This document shows positions 52,764 through 60,506 of a stretch of 64,000 nucleotides of DNA, piece after piece. How positions within the stretch are numbered: position 1 is the stretch's first letter; the number at the start of each line of letters is the position of its first letter. The stretch is from Ramlibacter sp. GTDB taxonomy: Bacteria; Pseudomonadota; Gammaproteobacteria; Burkholderiales; Burkholderiaceae_C. Both the position numbers and the translations under genes were made by a program. Location: assembly GCA_019635435.1 (NCBI GenBank), contig JAHBZM010000001.1, forward strand, positions 4,030,001 through 4,094,000, given 5' to 3'. A model generated the notes under the pieces. That model was not told where the DNA came from and searched no databases. It saw only the letters and a program-made list of their open reading frames with translations.

Positions 52764-53380
52764 CCCTGCAGATCGACGTGACAGCCTTGCGGATTGGCGG
52801 CAACGCGCTGATCACCGGTTTGCGCCTGGCCATTCCGGCCGGGGTGGTGCACACGCTCATGGGGGCCAGCGGCTCGGGCAAGTCGAGCCTGCTGGCCGCC
52901 GTGTGCGGCACGCTGGCGCCGGCCTTCAGCTTTGAGGGCAGCGTGCACCTGCAGGGCCGCGCGCTGGACGCGCTGGCCACCGAGCAGCGCCGCGTCGGCA
53001 TCCTGTTCCAGGACGACCTGCTGTTTGCCCACATGACGGTGCGCGAGAACCTGCTGTTTGCCGTGCCGCCCGGGCCCCGCGCGCAGCGCGAGGACCAGGT
53101 GCGCCAGGCGCTGGCCGATCTCGAGCTGCCCGGCCTGGCCGATGCGGACCCGGCCACGCTGTCGGGCGGCCAGCGCGCGCGGGTCTCGCTGATGCGCGCC
53201 CTGCTTGCGCGCCCCCAGGCGCTGCTGCTGGACGAGCCGTTCTCACGGCTGGACGCGGGCCTGCGCGAACGCATGCGCGAGTTTGTCTTTGCCACCGTGC
53301 GGGCGCGGCAGATTCCGGTGCTGCTGGTCACGCACGACGCGGCCGACGTGGCCGACCCCGCCCACCTGACGCGCCTGTAG
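52760..53380 (+). CDS. ABC transporter ATPase, YnjD-like
   Basis: 206 residues, short for an ATPase as in YnjD. Walker A 'MGASGSGKSSLLAAVCGTL' near residue 35, Q-loop 'GILFQDDLLFAHMTVRENLL', signature 'TLSGGQRARVSLMRALL' and Walker B 'ALLLDEPFSRLD' are intact. It would power the split permease. The next gene starts two bases after its stop. Confidence 0.88.
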   Translation: MTLQIDVTALRIGGNALITGLRLAIPAGVVHTLMGASGSGKSSLLAAVCGTLAPAFSFEGSVHLQGRALDALATEQRRVGILFQDDLLFAHMTVRENLLFAVPPGPRAQREDQVRQALADLELPGLADADPATLSGGQRARVSLMRALLARPQALLLDEPFSRLDAGLRERMREFVFATVRARQIPVLLVTHDAADVADPAHLTRL

Positions 53381-53382
53381 CC

Positions 53383-53994
53383 ATGCTGGACCGCCACGCC
53401 GCCGCGCTCATCCAGCCCGCCGTGGACGCGCTGGCCGGCGTGCTGGCGCGCCGCCGCGTCACGGCCAACCAGCTCACGGTGGCGGGCTTCCTGATCGGTC
53501 TGGTTGCTGCGGTTTTGATAGCAAGTGGTGCCCATCTGGCGGGGACTACAGCCATTTTTCTTTCAAGACTGTGCGACGCGCTGGATGGCGCGGTGGCGCG
53601 CCGGACGCAGCCCACCGACCAGGGCGGCTTTCTGGACATTGCGCTGGATTTCCTGTTCTACGCCAGCATCCCGCTGGCCTTTGCCGTGGCCGACCCGGCG
53701 CGCAACGCGCTGCCCGCGGCGGTGCTGCTGGCCGCCTTCATCGGCACCGGCACCAGCTTTCTGGCCTTTGCCGTGATGGCGGCCAAGCGCGGCATGACCA
53801 GCACGGCCTGGCCGGCCAAGTCGTTCTACTTTCTGGGGGGCCTGACCGAAGCCACTGAAACGCTGGCCTTCTTCACGGCCATGGGCCTGTGGCCCCGGCA
53901 CTTCGGCACGCTGGCCTATGTGTTTGCCGGGCTTTGCGCCGTGACCACGGCCATGCGCATCGTCTGGGGCTGGCGCGCGTTCCGGCCCGACTAG
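53383..53994 (+). CDS. CDP-alcohol phosphatidyltransferase, YnjF-like
   Basis: 203 residues. The family signature D-x2-D-G-x2-A-R-x8-G-x3-D-x3-D is present in 'LCDALDGAVARRTQPTDQGG' plus 'FLDIALDF'. About five membrane helices follow. It transfers a phosphatidyl group from CDP-diacylglycerol to an unknown alcohol. The membrane helix just before the active site ('AAVLIASGAHLAGTTAIF') is coded by a copy of the dispersed repeat. It closes the ynj-like operon. Confidence 0.88.
   Translation: MLDRHAAALIQPAVDALAGVLARRRVTANQLTVAGFLIGLVAAVLIASGAHLAGTTAIFLSRLCDALDGAVARRTQPTDQGGFLDIALDFLFYASIPLAFAVADPARNALPAAVLLAAFIGTGTSFLAFAVMAAKRGMTSTAWPAKSFYFLGGLTEATETLAFFTAMGLWPRHFGTLAYVFAGLCAVTTAMRIVWGWRAFRPD
53506..53559 (+). 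repeat. Dispersed repeat, copy C (inside the ynjF-like gene)
   Basis: 54 bases from GCTGCGGTTTTGATAGCAAG to GGGACTACAGCCATTTTT. Same length and phase as copies A and B, with ATAGCA shared with lolB and CTGGCGGGGACTACAGCC shared with the M16 copy. Confidence 0.75.
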
Positions 53995-53998
53995 GATG

Positions 53999-54076
53999 GC
54001 CCCCACGCTTGCCACTTCGTGTGCTGCGCTGCCCCCCGAGGGGGCTGCAGCCGCCTTGGGGCGGCCCGGCGGCGCC
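53999..54076. repeat. Intergenic hairpin-rich repeat between convergent genes
   Basis: The stretch contains CCCCCACGCTTGCCACTTCG, then CCCCCCGAGGGGG and GCCGCCTTGGGGCGGC, two hairpins in series. From memory this block is a frequent dispersed element of Comamonadaceae intergenic regions. It lies exactly between the ends of a + and a - gene, where it could serve as a two-way terminator. Confidence 0.65.
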
Positions 54077-54083
54077 TGCACCG

Positions 54084-55229
54084 TCAATCTGTCGGCGGGT
54101 AAAGCGGGGTCAGGACTTTCTCGCGGCGGTACCAGCGGCGGAACTCCGCCAGCGTGAGCGGCTTGAAGCCCCGCGCGCGGTTGGCCGCGCCAATTTCAAA
54201 CAGCAGGCGGTACTGGAGCATCAGGTCTTTCCAGGCGCGCAGCAGGGGGGTGCGCCGGTCCCAGACATGGGTGCTCTCGGCGCCCGCGCCATTGGCTTCG
54301 ACGATGGTGAAGCCCTCGCCGTCCTGCACGCGGGCAAAGTCCTCGAAGCGGATGTCAAAGCGCCCGAAGTAAAACTCCGGCAGGCTCTGCGCGATCTGGT
54401 CGAACCGCGCCACCATGGCCGGCGTGACCAGGTGCGTGCCGTTGCGGAAGATGGCGCCCCGGCTGTGGCTGCCGGCGAAGGCGAGGCGCACCGGCTCGCC
54501 AAAGGCCGGCACCTCGTCCAGCCGGAACGCATTGCGCTGCAGGTACAGGTGCGGCACCTGGCCGGCCCGTGCATCGGCCAGGATCAGCTCGCGCAGCGTG
54601 CGCTTGCCGTCGCCATACACATACGGAAAGTATTTGAGCGTGATCGACAGAATGCGCCCGCGCGGCTCGCCCGGATGGCGGCAGTAGAAGATGCCGGCCT
54701 CGCCCTCATGGGGCACATAGCGCTGCAGCAGAAAGCGTGCGCCGGCCGGGAAGCCCAGGATGTAGCTCTCCAGCTGCGCGGCGTTGCGCACCAGCTTGAC
54801 GCCCGCGCCCCGGCAGCCCAGGTCGGGCTTGGCCACCACGGGCAGTGACAGACCGGCGTCGGCCAGCTGGACCAGCGCCGCGCGGGTTTCCGCCGCCGAA
54901 GTCTGCGCCGACGCGCCGGCGGCGCGATCCACCGCGATGAAAGGGGCCACCCATTGGGACGCATGGCGGACCGCGAGCTCGAGGATCTCGGCCTTGGACT
55001 CGCCATAGAAACCACCGCCCGGGAACGACGGGTTGGCCACCGTGGGCAACAGGATGCCGCGGTGGCGCAGCATGAGCCAGCCCGCGTACAACGCCACCGG
55101 CGGGTAGAAGGCCCACATCGGCCAGAACTCGAAGAAGCTCAGCGGCGCGCCACTGTTGTCAAACGGCGGCATGCCCTCGTGCGGCCGGGGCCAGGCCTCG
55201 GGGCGGGAAGGGACGGCGGCGGTGGTCAT
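54084..55229 (-). CDS. ATP-grasp domain protein
   Basis: 381 residues from the ATG at 55229. A membrane-near segment 'FFEFWPMWAFYPPVALYAGW' is followed by the ATP-grasp core: 'LPVVAKPDLGCRGAGVKLVR', 'ARFLLQRYVPHEGEAGIFYC', 'FYFGRFDIRFEDF' and 'FTIVEANGAGAE' (metal-binding Glu and Asn). Such enzymes join a carboxylate to an amine or thiol. The substrate is unknown. It is the last gene of a coupled five-gene operon; its ATG overlaps the previous stop. Confidence 0.8.
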   Translation of the reverse strand: MTTAAVPSRPEAWPRPHEGMPPFDNSGAPLSFFEFWPMWAFYPPVALYAGWLMLRHRGILLPTVANPSFPGGGFYGESKAEILELAVRHASQWVAPFIAVDRAAGASAQTSAAETRAALVQLADAGLSLPVVAKPDLGCRGAGVKLVRNAAQLESYILGFPAGARFLLQRYVPHEGEAGIFYCRHPGEPRGRILSITLKYFPYVYGDGKRTLRELILADARAGQVPHLYLQRNAFRLDEVPAFGEPVRLAFAGSHSRGAIFRNGTHLVTPAMVARFDQIAQSLPEFYFGRFDIRFEDFARVQDGEGFTIVEANGAGAESTHVWDRRTPLLRAWKDLMLQYRLLFEIGAANRARGFKPLTLAEFRRWYRREKVLTPLYPPTD

Positions 55230-55840
55230 GGGGTGGAAGCCTGGAAATGTTGATGAATGCGCCGCGCCAGTGGCACGCCGGCAGCGAGCAGCAGGATGGG
55301 CAGCGCCACGGCCAGCCCCAGCGGAACGCCCCAGGCCGCGGCCAGCAGGTGCCCCACATGGGCGCTGAACCAGTACAGCCCGGCCGTCCACAGCGCCACG
55401 GCCAGCGCCACCCAGAAGCAGAACGGCGCCAGCGGCACCCGCACAAAACCGCAGGCCGTGTAGGTCAGCAGCCGCAGGCCGGGAATGACCCGCGCCAGCA
55501 GCACCGCCGTGGGCAGGCCCTCGCGCAACTGGTGCTGGACCCATTCGCTGCGGCGGTGGCGCTGCGCGATGTAGCGCCGGTGCAGCCAGGGCACGCGGCG
55601 CGCGCCCCAACCGAGTGCGTACAGGCCCGCATCGCCCACCGCAATGCCGCCGGCCACGGCGGCAAACGACAGTTCCCACGACAGCGCGCCCTTGACCGCC
55701 AGCGCCACGCCGGCGGCAATGGCCACGTCTTCGAGCAGCAGCGTGGTCAACGCCAGCGCCAGGCACAGCGCCCAGGCCGGCGAGTCGCCCAGCAGCACGG
55801 CGTCAAGCGCCGCCATCAGCTCGCTCCAGGGCATCAGCAT
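55226..55840 (-). CDS. DedA/SNARE-associated family membrane protein
   Basis: 204 residues from the ATG at 55840; a second ATG at 55834 would give a TGATG junction with the upstream gene. Typical features are 'LEDVAIAAGVALAVKGAL', a Gly-rich helix 'GGIAVGDAGLYALGWGARRV' and 'LARVIPGLRLLTYTACGFVR' with the family Arg. DedA proteins translocate or scramble lipids such as undecaprenyl phosphate. It shares overlaps with both neighbours. Confidence 0.8.
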   Translation of the reverse strand: MLMPWSELMAALDAVLLGDSPAWALCLALALTTLLLEDVAIAAGVALAVKGALSWELSFAAVAGGIAVGDAGLYALGWGARRVPWLHRRYIAQRHRRSEWVQHQLREGLPTAVLLARVIPGLRLLTYTACGFVRVPLAPFCFWVALAVALWTAGLYWFSAHVGHLLAAAWGVPLGLAVALPILLLAAGVPLARRIHQHFQASTP

Positions 55841-56658
55841 GGCGGTGCCAGGGCCCACTGCAGCGCCTGCCGCACCACGGGCTCGGAGTTCCAGGGCAGG
55901 AAATGATTGACGTTGTCCAGCAGCCGGGTCTGGCGGCAGCGCGTGGCGGTCAGGTGGGCCTCCATGAAGGGCACATTGGCCACCGGCACCAGCGGGTCCA
56001 CGCTGCCGTGCACGATGATCGTGGGCGCCACCACGCGGGGCAGCAGCACCTGCAGCGCCTGGAGCTCGGGCTTGAGCACCATGAGTTCCTCATTGGCGTT
56101 GCGGATCGCACGCGGCAGCATGCTGCGCACCGGCCACCACTGGCCCACGTACTGCATGGGGTGGATCACCTCCAGGGCCGGGTCCAGCGACGCGGCCAGC
56201 AACACCAGGCCCTGCACGCGTTGCGGATGCTGCGCCGCGACCCAGGCCGCGATCGGGCCGCCCAGCGAGTGGCCCACCAGCACCGCAGGCCGCCCCTCGC
56301 CGGGCAGCAGCGCGGCCACGGCGGCCGCCTGGGCCGCCAGGCTGGTCACGGCGCCATCGGGGCCGCTGTGGCCAAAGCCCGGGCGGTCCAGTGCCACCAC
56401 CTCCACGCCGGGCAGCGGGTCCAGCAGGTAATCGGTCCAGCCCTGGGCCGAGCCCGGCGTGCCATGCACAAAAATCACACGCGTGCCCGTGGTGGGGCCG
56501 TTGGACAGGTAGCTCACGGTGGCGTTCACGGGTGGGCCGACCTGCACGCTGTGGCGCAGCGGCTCCATATCCCGCCCGGCCAGCCGCGGCCCCGGCGGCG
56601 CGCACCCCAACGTGGCCAGCAGCACCGCCACCGCGCTGACGGTGCGCCCGGCCTTCAT
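55834..56658 (-). CDS. Alpha/beta hydrolase, probable lipoprotein
   Basis: 274 residues from the ATG at 56658. The N-terminus 'MKAGRTVSAVAVLLATLGC' ends in a lipobox, so the enzyme is probably membrane-anchored in the periplasm. 'VIFVHGTPGSAQGWTDYLLD' is the oxyanion region, 'VLVGHSLGGPIAAWVA' holds the nucleophile, 'IIVHGSVDPLVPV' the acid and 'DNVNHFLPW' the His. It overlaps both neighbours by a few bases. Confidence 0.82.
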   Translation of the reverse strand: MKAGRTVSAVAVLLATLGCAPPGPRLAGRDMEPLRHSVQVGPPVNATVSYLSNGPTTGTRVIFVHGTPGSAQGWTDYLLDPLPGVEVVALDRPGFGHSGPDGAVTSLAAQAAAVAALLPGEGRPAVLVGHSLGGPIAAWVAAQHPQRVQGLVLLAASLDPALEVIHPMQYVGQWWPVRSMLPRAIRNANEELMVLKPELQALQVLLPRVVAPTIIVHGSVDPLVPVANVPFMEAHLTATRCRQTRLLDNVNHFLPWNSEPVVRQALQWALAPPC

Positions 56659-57173
56659 GCAGCCCGGCGGCCCGTGACGCGCGCGACGAAGCCCAGCACC
56701 TGCGCGCGGCGCAGCCAGACGATCAGGGCCGCGGCCACCCACACGCCGCAGGCCAGCGCGAACAGCTCACCCCCGTCCAGCGTGCCGTCCACGTTGCGCA
56801 CTTGCACGCCCAGTGGCGTGAACAGGTGAAAGAAGATGGCGCCGCTGATCACGCCCAGGGCCATCAGCGCGCCCAGCACCTGCACCAGCGGCATGCGCCC
56901 GAACAGGCCGGCCAGCAGCAGCCCCGAAGCCACCAGCTCGGCCGAGCCCACCACGTACTGGCTGAAGATGCCGCTGTGGGCAAACAGGCCGGGGAAGCCC
57001 AGGCTCGCGCCCCAGCCGTCCAGCGTGCCAAAGATGTACTGCGTCTCGGGCGAATCGGTGAACTTGAAGAACAGCGACTGGATGAACACAAACGCGATGT
57101 ACAGCGTGAGCGCGATCAGCACCGCCGAGCGGGTGCGCGATGGCGCGGAAGGGGTCAGGGCAGCGGCTTGCAT
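56655..57173 (-). CDS. DoxX-like small membrane protein
   Basis: 172 residues with four membrane helices ('AVLIALTLYIAFVFIQSLFF', 'YVVGSAELVASGLLLAGLFG', 'LGALMALGVISGAIFFHLFT', 'GVWVAAALIVWL'). The 'SLFFKFTDSPETQYIFGTLD' loop is characteristic of one DoxX-like subgroup. Function unknown; relatives take part in redox or quinone-linked processes. The stop overlaps the start of the lipoprotein hydrolase gene. Confidence 0.75.
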   Translation of the reverse strand: MQAAALTPSAPSRTRSAVLIALTLYIAFVFIQSLFFKFTDSPETQYIFGTLDGWGASLGFPGLFAHSGIFSQYVVGSAELVASGLLLAGLFGRMPLVQVLGALMALGVISGAIFFHLFTPLGVQVRNVDGTLDGGELFALACGVWVAAALIVWLRRAQVLGFVARVTGRRAA

Positions 57174-57188
57174 GGGGTGTCTCCTCGA

Positions 57189-57650
57189 TTATTTGCCCAG
57201 CACCGTGGGCCAGTTGCGGTTGGCCTTGCCGATGTTGCCGGGGATGTCTTTCTCCCACTTCTTCTGGACGTCGGCGTCGTAATTCAGGTACAGCTTGCCC
57301 TCCACGATTTTCCAGTAGCGCGGATCGCCCGAGGCGGTGCCACCTTCGGCCACCGCCCAGGCGCAGTAGCCGCCGTATTGGGGCGCGTATTTTTCCGGCG
57401 CGGCCACGAACAGGTCGCGGTTGGCGGCGGAGGCAAAGCGCCACTTCACGCCCTTGTAGGTGGTTTCAAACTGGGCATCGCCCTTGACCGGCTTGCCTTC
57501 GGTGAAATAGGCCACCGGGTCGTGGCCGCCAACCGCCAGGCTGCTGAACAGGCCGGTGTAGACGGCGGCCTCACCGGCCAGGGCGGGAGCAGCCAGGCCG
57601 GCAGCCAGGCTCAGGGCGGCGGCAAGCCGGAACAGATGACGACGACGCAT
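57189..57650 (-). CDS. Exported YHS-domain protein
   Basis: 153 residues from the ATG at 57650. Signal peptide 'MRRRHLFRLAAALSLAAGLA' is followed by the YHS-like core 'GGHDPVAYFTEGKPVKGDAQ', 'KWRFASAANRDLFVAAPEKY' and 'GGYCAWAVAEG'. Such domains bind metals or support metal-linked redox proteins. It leads the operon; the DoxX-like gene starts 15 bases downstream. Confidence 0.85.
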   Translation of the reverse strand: MRRRHLFRLAAALSLAAGLAAPALAGEAAVYTGLFSSLAVGGHDPVAYFTEGKPVKGDAQFETTYKGVKWRFASAANRDLFVAAPEKYAPQYGGYCAWAVAEGGTASGDPRYWKIVEGKLYLNYDADVQKKWEKDIPGNIGKANRNWPTVLGK

Positions 57651-57764
57651 GGGAACTCCTGAAACGGGTCTGGGACTGCGGTTGAGTCGCGGGGCACAGA
57701 ACTTCCTTACAAAGAAGGTGGCCGACTGTAATTTTTTTCTGCGGGCAACGACCAAACTGTCACC

Positions 57765-58553
57765 ATGCCCTTGATGCGCCTGCCTTCGCCCACCGCCGCG
57801 CCGCCCGCTGGCGCGCGGTCCGGCTACCGCGCGCGCCTGGCCGACAGCCCGGAGGACCTGCGCGCGGCCCAGGCGCTGCGCTTCATGGTGTTCAACCTCG
57901 AGCTGCGCGAGGGGCTGGACCAGTCCTGGGAAACCTGCAGCGACGCCGACCGGTTTGACGAGGTCTGCGACCACCTGCTGGTGGAAGACGGCGCTACCGG
58001 CCAGCTCGTGGGCACCTACCGCCTGCAGACCGGGGTGCGCGCCGCCGCCCACCATGGCTACTACTGCGAGCGCGAGTTTGACTTTGCGCCGTTTGAGCCG
58101 CTGCGGGGCCAGTTGCTCGAGCTGGGCCGGGCCTGCCTGCTCGACGGGCACCGCAACTACCCGGCGCTGAGCACGTTGTGGAAGGGCATTGCCCACTACG
58201 CCCAGTCACGCGGCCAGCGCTACCTGATTGGCTGCAGCTCGCTCACCTCACAGGACGCGGCCGTGGGCGCGGCGGCCTGGCAGCAACTGCAGGCGCACGC
58301 CGCGCCGGCCGCGCTGTGCACCCAGCCCCACGCCGCGTTCGCCTGCGACCTTGGGGCCCAGGCGCCGGGGCCGGTGCGCATTCCCAAGCTGCTGGCCGCC
58401 TACCTGGCGCTGGGTGGGCAGGTGTGCGGCCCGCCGGCGCTGGACCGCGAGTTCAAGACCATTGACTTCCTCACCCTGCTCGATCTTCAACCCGCCAGCC
58501 GCTGGGCGGCGCAGCGGCTGGCGCGGTTTGGCGTGGGTGCGCCGTTGCGGTAG
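57765..58553 (+). CDS. GNAT-fold N-acyltransferase, OlsB (ornithine lipid)-like
   Basis: 262 residues. 'LRAAQALRFMVFNLELREGL', 'DEVCDHLLVEDGATGQLVGT' and 'LLELGRACLLDGHRNYPALS' match the OlsB/hemolysin-like acyltransferase group, in which the first step of ornithine-lipid synthesis is acylation of ornithine by acyl-ACP. An OlsA partner is not adjacent, although an acyltransferase lies at 60,996. It is divergent from the YHS operon. Confidence 0.75.
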   Translation: MPLMRLPSPTAAPPAGARSGYRARLADSPEDLRAAQALRFMVFNLELREGLDQSWETCSDADRFDEVCDHLLVEDGATGQLVGTYRLQTGVRAAAHHGYYCEREFDFAPFEPLRGQLLELGRACLLDGHRNYPALSTLWKGIAHYAQSRGQRYLIGCSSLTSQDAAVGAAAWQQLQAHAAPAALCTQPHAAFACDLGAQAPGPVRIPKLLAAYLALGGQVCGPPALDREFKTIDFLTLLDLQPASRWAAQRLARFGVGAPLR

Positions 58554-58677
58554 GCAAGGTCGAATACCTCGGCCGCCGCTCCGGGGAGGGGCGGCGAAGC
58601 CGACCCGGAGGACACGAGCGGAGGAGAGTGCCCTGTCCGCCTGATCCCGCACCAAGCTTGGCGTGAACAACGAAAGC

Positions 58678-59295
58678 TCAGCCCGGATCACTGCCCGAAG
58701 GCACGGCCGCAACCTGCTCCGGCGACTTGCGCACCGGCTTGACCCAGCCGATGAACCGCGGCGCCACGCGCGCCACCACCGGGCCATTGAAATCCCAGGT
58801 CATGCACTTGCCCATGTAGAACGGCGGGTCGGTGCCTTCGTCGCGCGGGCCGCCCTCTTTGACGCGGCGCACTTCACGCGCATGGGGAATGGTCTGGAAC
58901 GCGGCGGTGGCCATGTTGAACAGCAGTTCACGCAGGTGCGTGCAGCCCTGCACACCGCCAATGGTGCGGTCGATGGCCTGGCGCCAGCCCGGACCCATGG
59001 TCTGACCAATCATCTTTTTCATGGTGCGGTCAGCGGTCTGGCATTCGCCGAACGGGGTGCTGTCCATCGAGGTGCTGATGTCGCGGATGCAGAAGCTGTC
59101 GTCCACCGTGACCCGCAGGCTCATGTGGTGGATCGGGTCGCCGGCTTCGCGCCGGCCATGGCTGCTGTCGTAGCCATAGTGCTTGCTGTCGTGCAGTTCA
59201 CCCTCCAGGTCCCAGAGGCCGTCGTCACGGGCATAGCCCCGGAAGGTGATGGCACGGGTGTGCAGGGGCGAGCGGGCAACGGGGGAACTGAGCAT
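58678..59295 (-). CDS. DUF2889 family protein
   Basis: 205 residues. It has the pattern I associate with DUF2889: 'LHTRAITFRGYARDDGLWDL', 'GELHDSK.Y', 'PIHHMSLRVTVDDSFCIRDI' and 'GCTHLRELLFNMATAAFQTI'. Function unknown. It shares strand with the TetR gene but is separated by 21 bases, so co-transcription is plausible. Confidence 0.85.
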   Translation of the reverse strand: MLSSPVARSPLHTRAITFRGYARDDGLWDLEGELHDSKHYGYDSSHGRREAGDPIHHMSLRVTVDDSFCIRDISTSMDSTPFGECQTADRTMKKMIGQTMGPGWRQAIDRTIGGVQGCTHLRELLFNMATAAFQTIPHAREVRRVKEGGPRDEGTDPPFYMGKCMTWDFNGPVVARVAPRFIGWVKPVRKSPEQVAAVPSGSDPG

Positions 59296-59316
59296 GGAAT
59301 GGAACTGCGGGAGCGA

Positions 59317-59955
59317 TCAACGACGTTGCCCCGATTTTGCCCGCGTTGGCGCAGCAGGCCTGTCGCGCACGGGGAGAAGCCACTCATGCAGGCGGCGCGC
59401 CATGGCCACATCCGGGCTCACGGCCACGGGCAGGCCCTCAAAGGCACCGTCAATCGCCAAATTGGCAAAGCCATGGCCCAGCGACCAGCCCGACAGCGCC
59501 ACCGCGGCGCCCTCACCCGGCGCGTAGCGCTCGGCGGTGGCCAGCAGCACGTCAAAGCTGCGGCGCGCGGCCTCGGCCAGCGCCGGGAACTCGGCCTTGC
59601 GCGCCAGCATGGGGCCGAACATCAGGCGGAAATGCGCGGGCTGGGCGCGCGCGTGGCCCACATAGGCGTCGCCAATCTGCAGCAGCGCTTCGCGCGCATC
59701 GGGCTGCCTTGACGCCGCTTCCATCGCCTGCCCCAGGCGCTCGAAGGAGCGCGCCGCCACGGCCGCCAGCAGGTCGTCCAGGTTGGCAAAGTGGTGGTAG
59801 GGCGCGGCATGCGACACCCCCGCAACACGCGCCACCTCGCGCAGCGTCAGGCCAGGCAGGCCCGAGCGCCCGAGCAGTTCGTCCGCCGCGGCCAGCAGCG
59901 ACTCGCGCAGATTGCCGTGGTGGTAAGGCCTGGGTGGTGGTTTTCGGCTGGCCAT
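59317..59955 (-). CDS. TetR family transcription regulator
   Basis: 212 residues from the ATG at 59955. The DNA-binding part reads 'YHHGNLRESLLAAADELLGR' and 'LTLREVARVAGVSHAAPYHH', followed by a helical ligand domain of the kind with 'RAQPAHFRLMFGPMLARKAE'. It is divergent from the SnoaL-like gene, with an inverted repeat in between that is the likely operator for both. Confidence 0.9.
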   Translation of the reverse strand: MASRKPPPRPYHHGNLRESLLAAADELLGRSGLPGLTLREVARVAGVSHAAPYHHFANLDDLLAAVAARSFERLGQAMEAASRQPDAREALLQIGDAYVGHARAQPAHFRLMFGPMLARKAEFPALAEAARRSFDVLLATAERYAPGEGAAVALSGWSLGHGFANLAIDGAFEGLPVAVSPDVAMARRLHEWLLPVRDRPAAPTRAKSGQRR

Positions 59956-59960
59956 GCGCG

Positions 59961-60018
59961 TATCTTGACACGAGAAACATGAGGCGGCATGATGCGGCAT
60001 CTTTCTCTTGTAAAGATA
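59961..60018. promoter_or_regulatory. Inverted-repeat operator and promoter between tetR-like and SnoaL-like genes
   Basis: TATCTTGACACGAGAAA (59961-59977) and TTTCTCTTGTAAAGATA (60002-60018) match as an inverted repeat in 15 of 17 positions. TTGACA at 59965-59970 with CATGAT 17 bases later is a plausible + strand promoter within it. A direct repeat GCGGCAT occurs twice in the centre. A TetR dimer on these arms would block both genes. Confidence 0.6.
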
Positions 60019-60029
60019 AGGAGCCCGCG

Positions 60030-60497
60030 ATGTACCACCAGATCGTTCGCCACAAGCTGCGCAGCGCCTTTGCCGCCATCAACGCCGGCGCCTACGAGCG
60101 CATCGTGGTGCAGTTTGCGCCCGCGCATTGCCACGTCATGTACGGCCACCACGCGCTGGCCGGCGAGCGCCGCACGCTGGCCGCCACCACCGCCTGGTAC
60201 GGGCGGCTGAAGCGCCTGATGCCCGACCTGCGCTTTGACGTGGGGGCCATTGCCGTCACGGGCTGGCCCTGGCACACCGTGGCCACGGTCACCTGGACCG
60301 ACCACTTCGGCCTGCCCGACGGCAGCCGGGGCTCCAACCAGGGCGTGCATGAGTTTGTGCTGCGCTGGGGCAAGGTCCACCGGCTCGCGGTGCATTGCGA
60401 CACTGAAAAGCTCCAGGCCTATTGCGAGCGCATGGCCGCGAGCGGCCTGAGCGAAGCGCTGGCCGAACCGATCACCGACACCACCGCTTTGCACTGA
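60030..60497 (+). CDS. SnoaL/NTF2-like protein
   Basis: 155 residues, ATG with AAGGAG eight bases before. 'INAGAYERIVVQFAPAHCHV', 'WYGRLKRLMPDLRFDVGAIA' and 'WPWHTVATVTWTDHFGLPDG' show the cone-shaped NTF2-like order of helices and strands. Such proteins are isomerases, hydrolases or ligand binders. It is probably controlled by the divergent TetR protein and co-transcribed with the next gene. Confidence 0.8.
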   Translation: MYHQIVRHKLRSAFAAINAGAYERIVVQFAPAHCHVMYGHHALAGERRTLAATTAWYGRLKRLMPDLRFDVGAIAVTGWPWHTVATVTWTDHFGLPDGSRGSNQGVHEFVLRWGKVHRLAVHCDTEKLQAYCERMAASGLSEALAEPITDTTALH

Positions 60498-60506
60498 AAG
60501 CCATCG

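Noticed and set aside
54084..55766. Fusion of the ATP-grasp protein with upstream residues
   Set aside because: Upstream of 55229 the frame is antisense-like or out of frame within the DedA-like gene, and the ATG overlaps the DedA stop as in the rest of the operon.
57189..58196. 335-codon frame extending the YHS protein upstream
   Set aside because: The extra 180 codons lie antisense to the OlsB-like gene; the ATG at 57650 is followed by a clear signal peptide.
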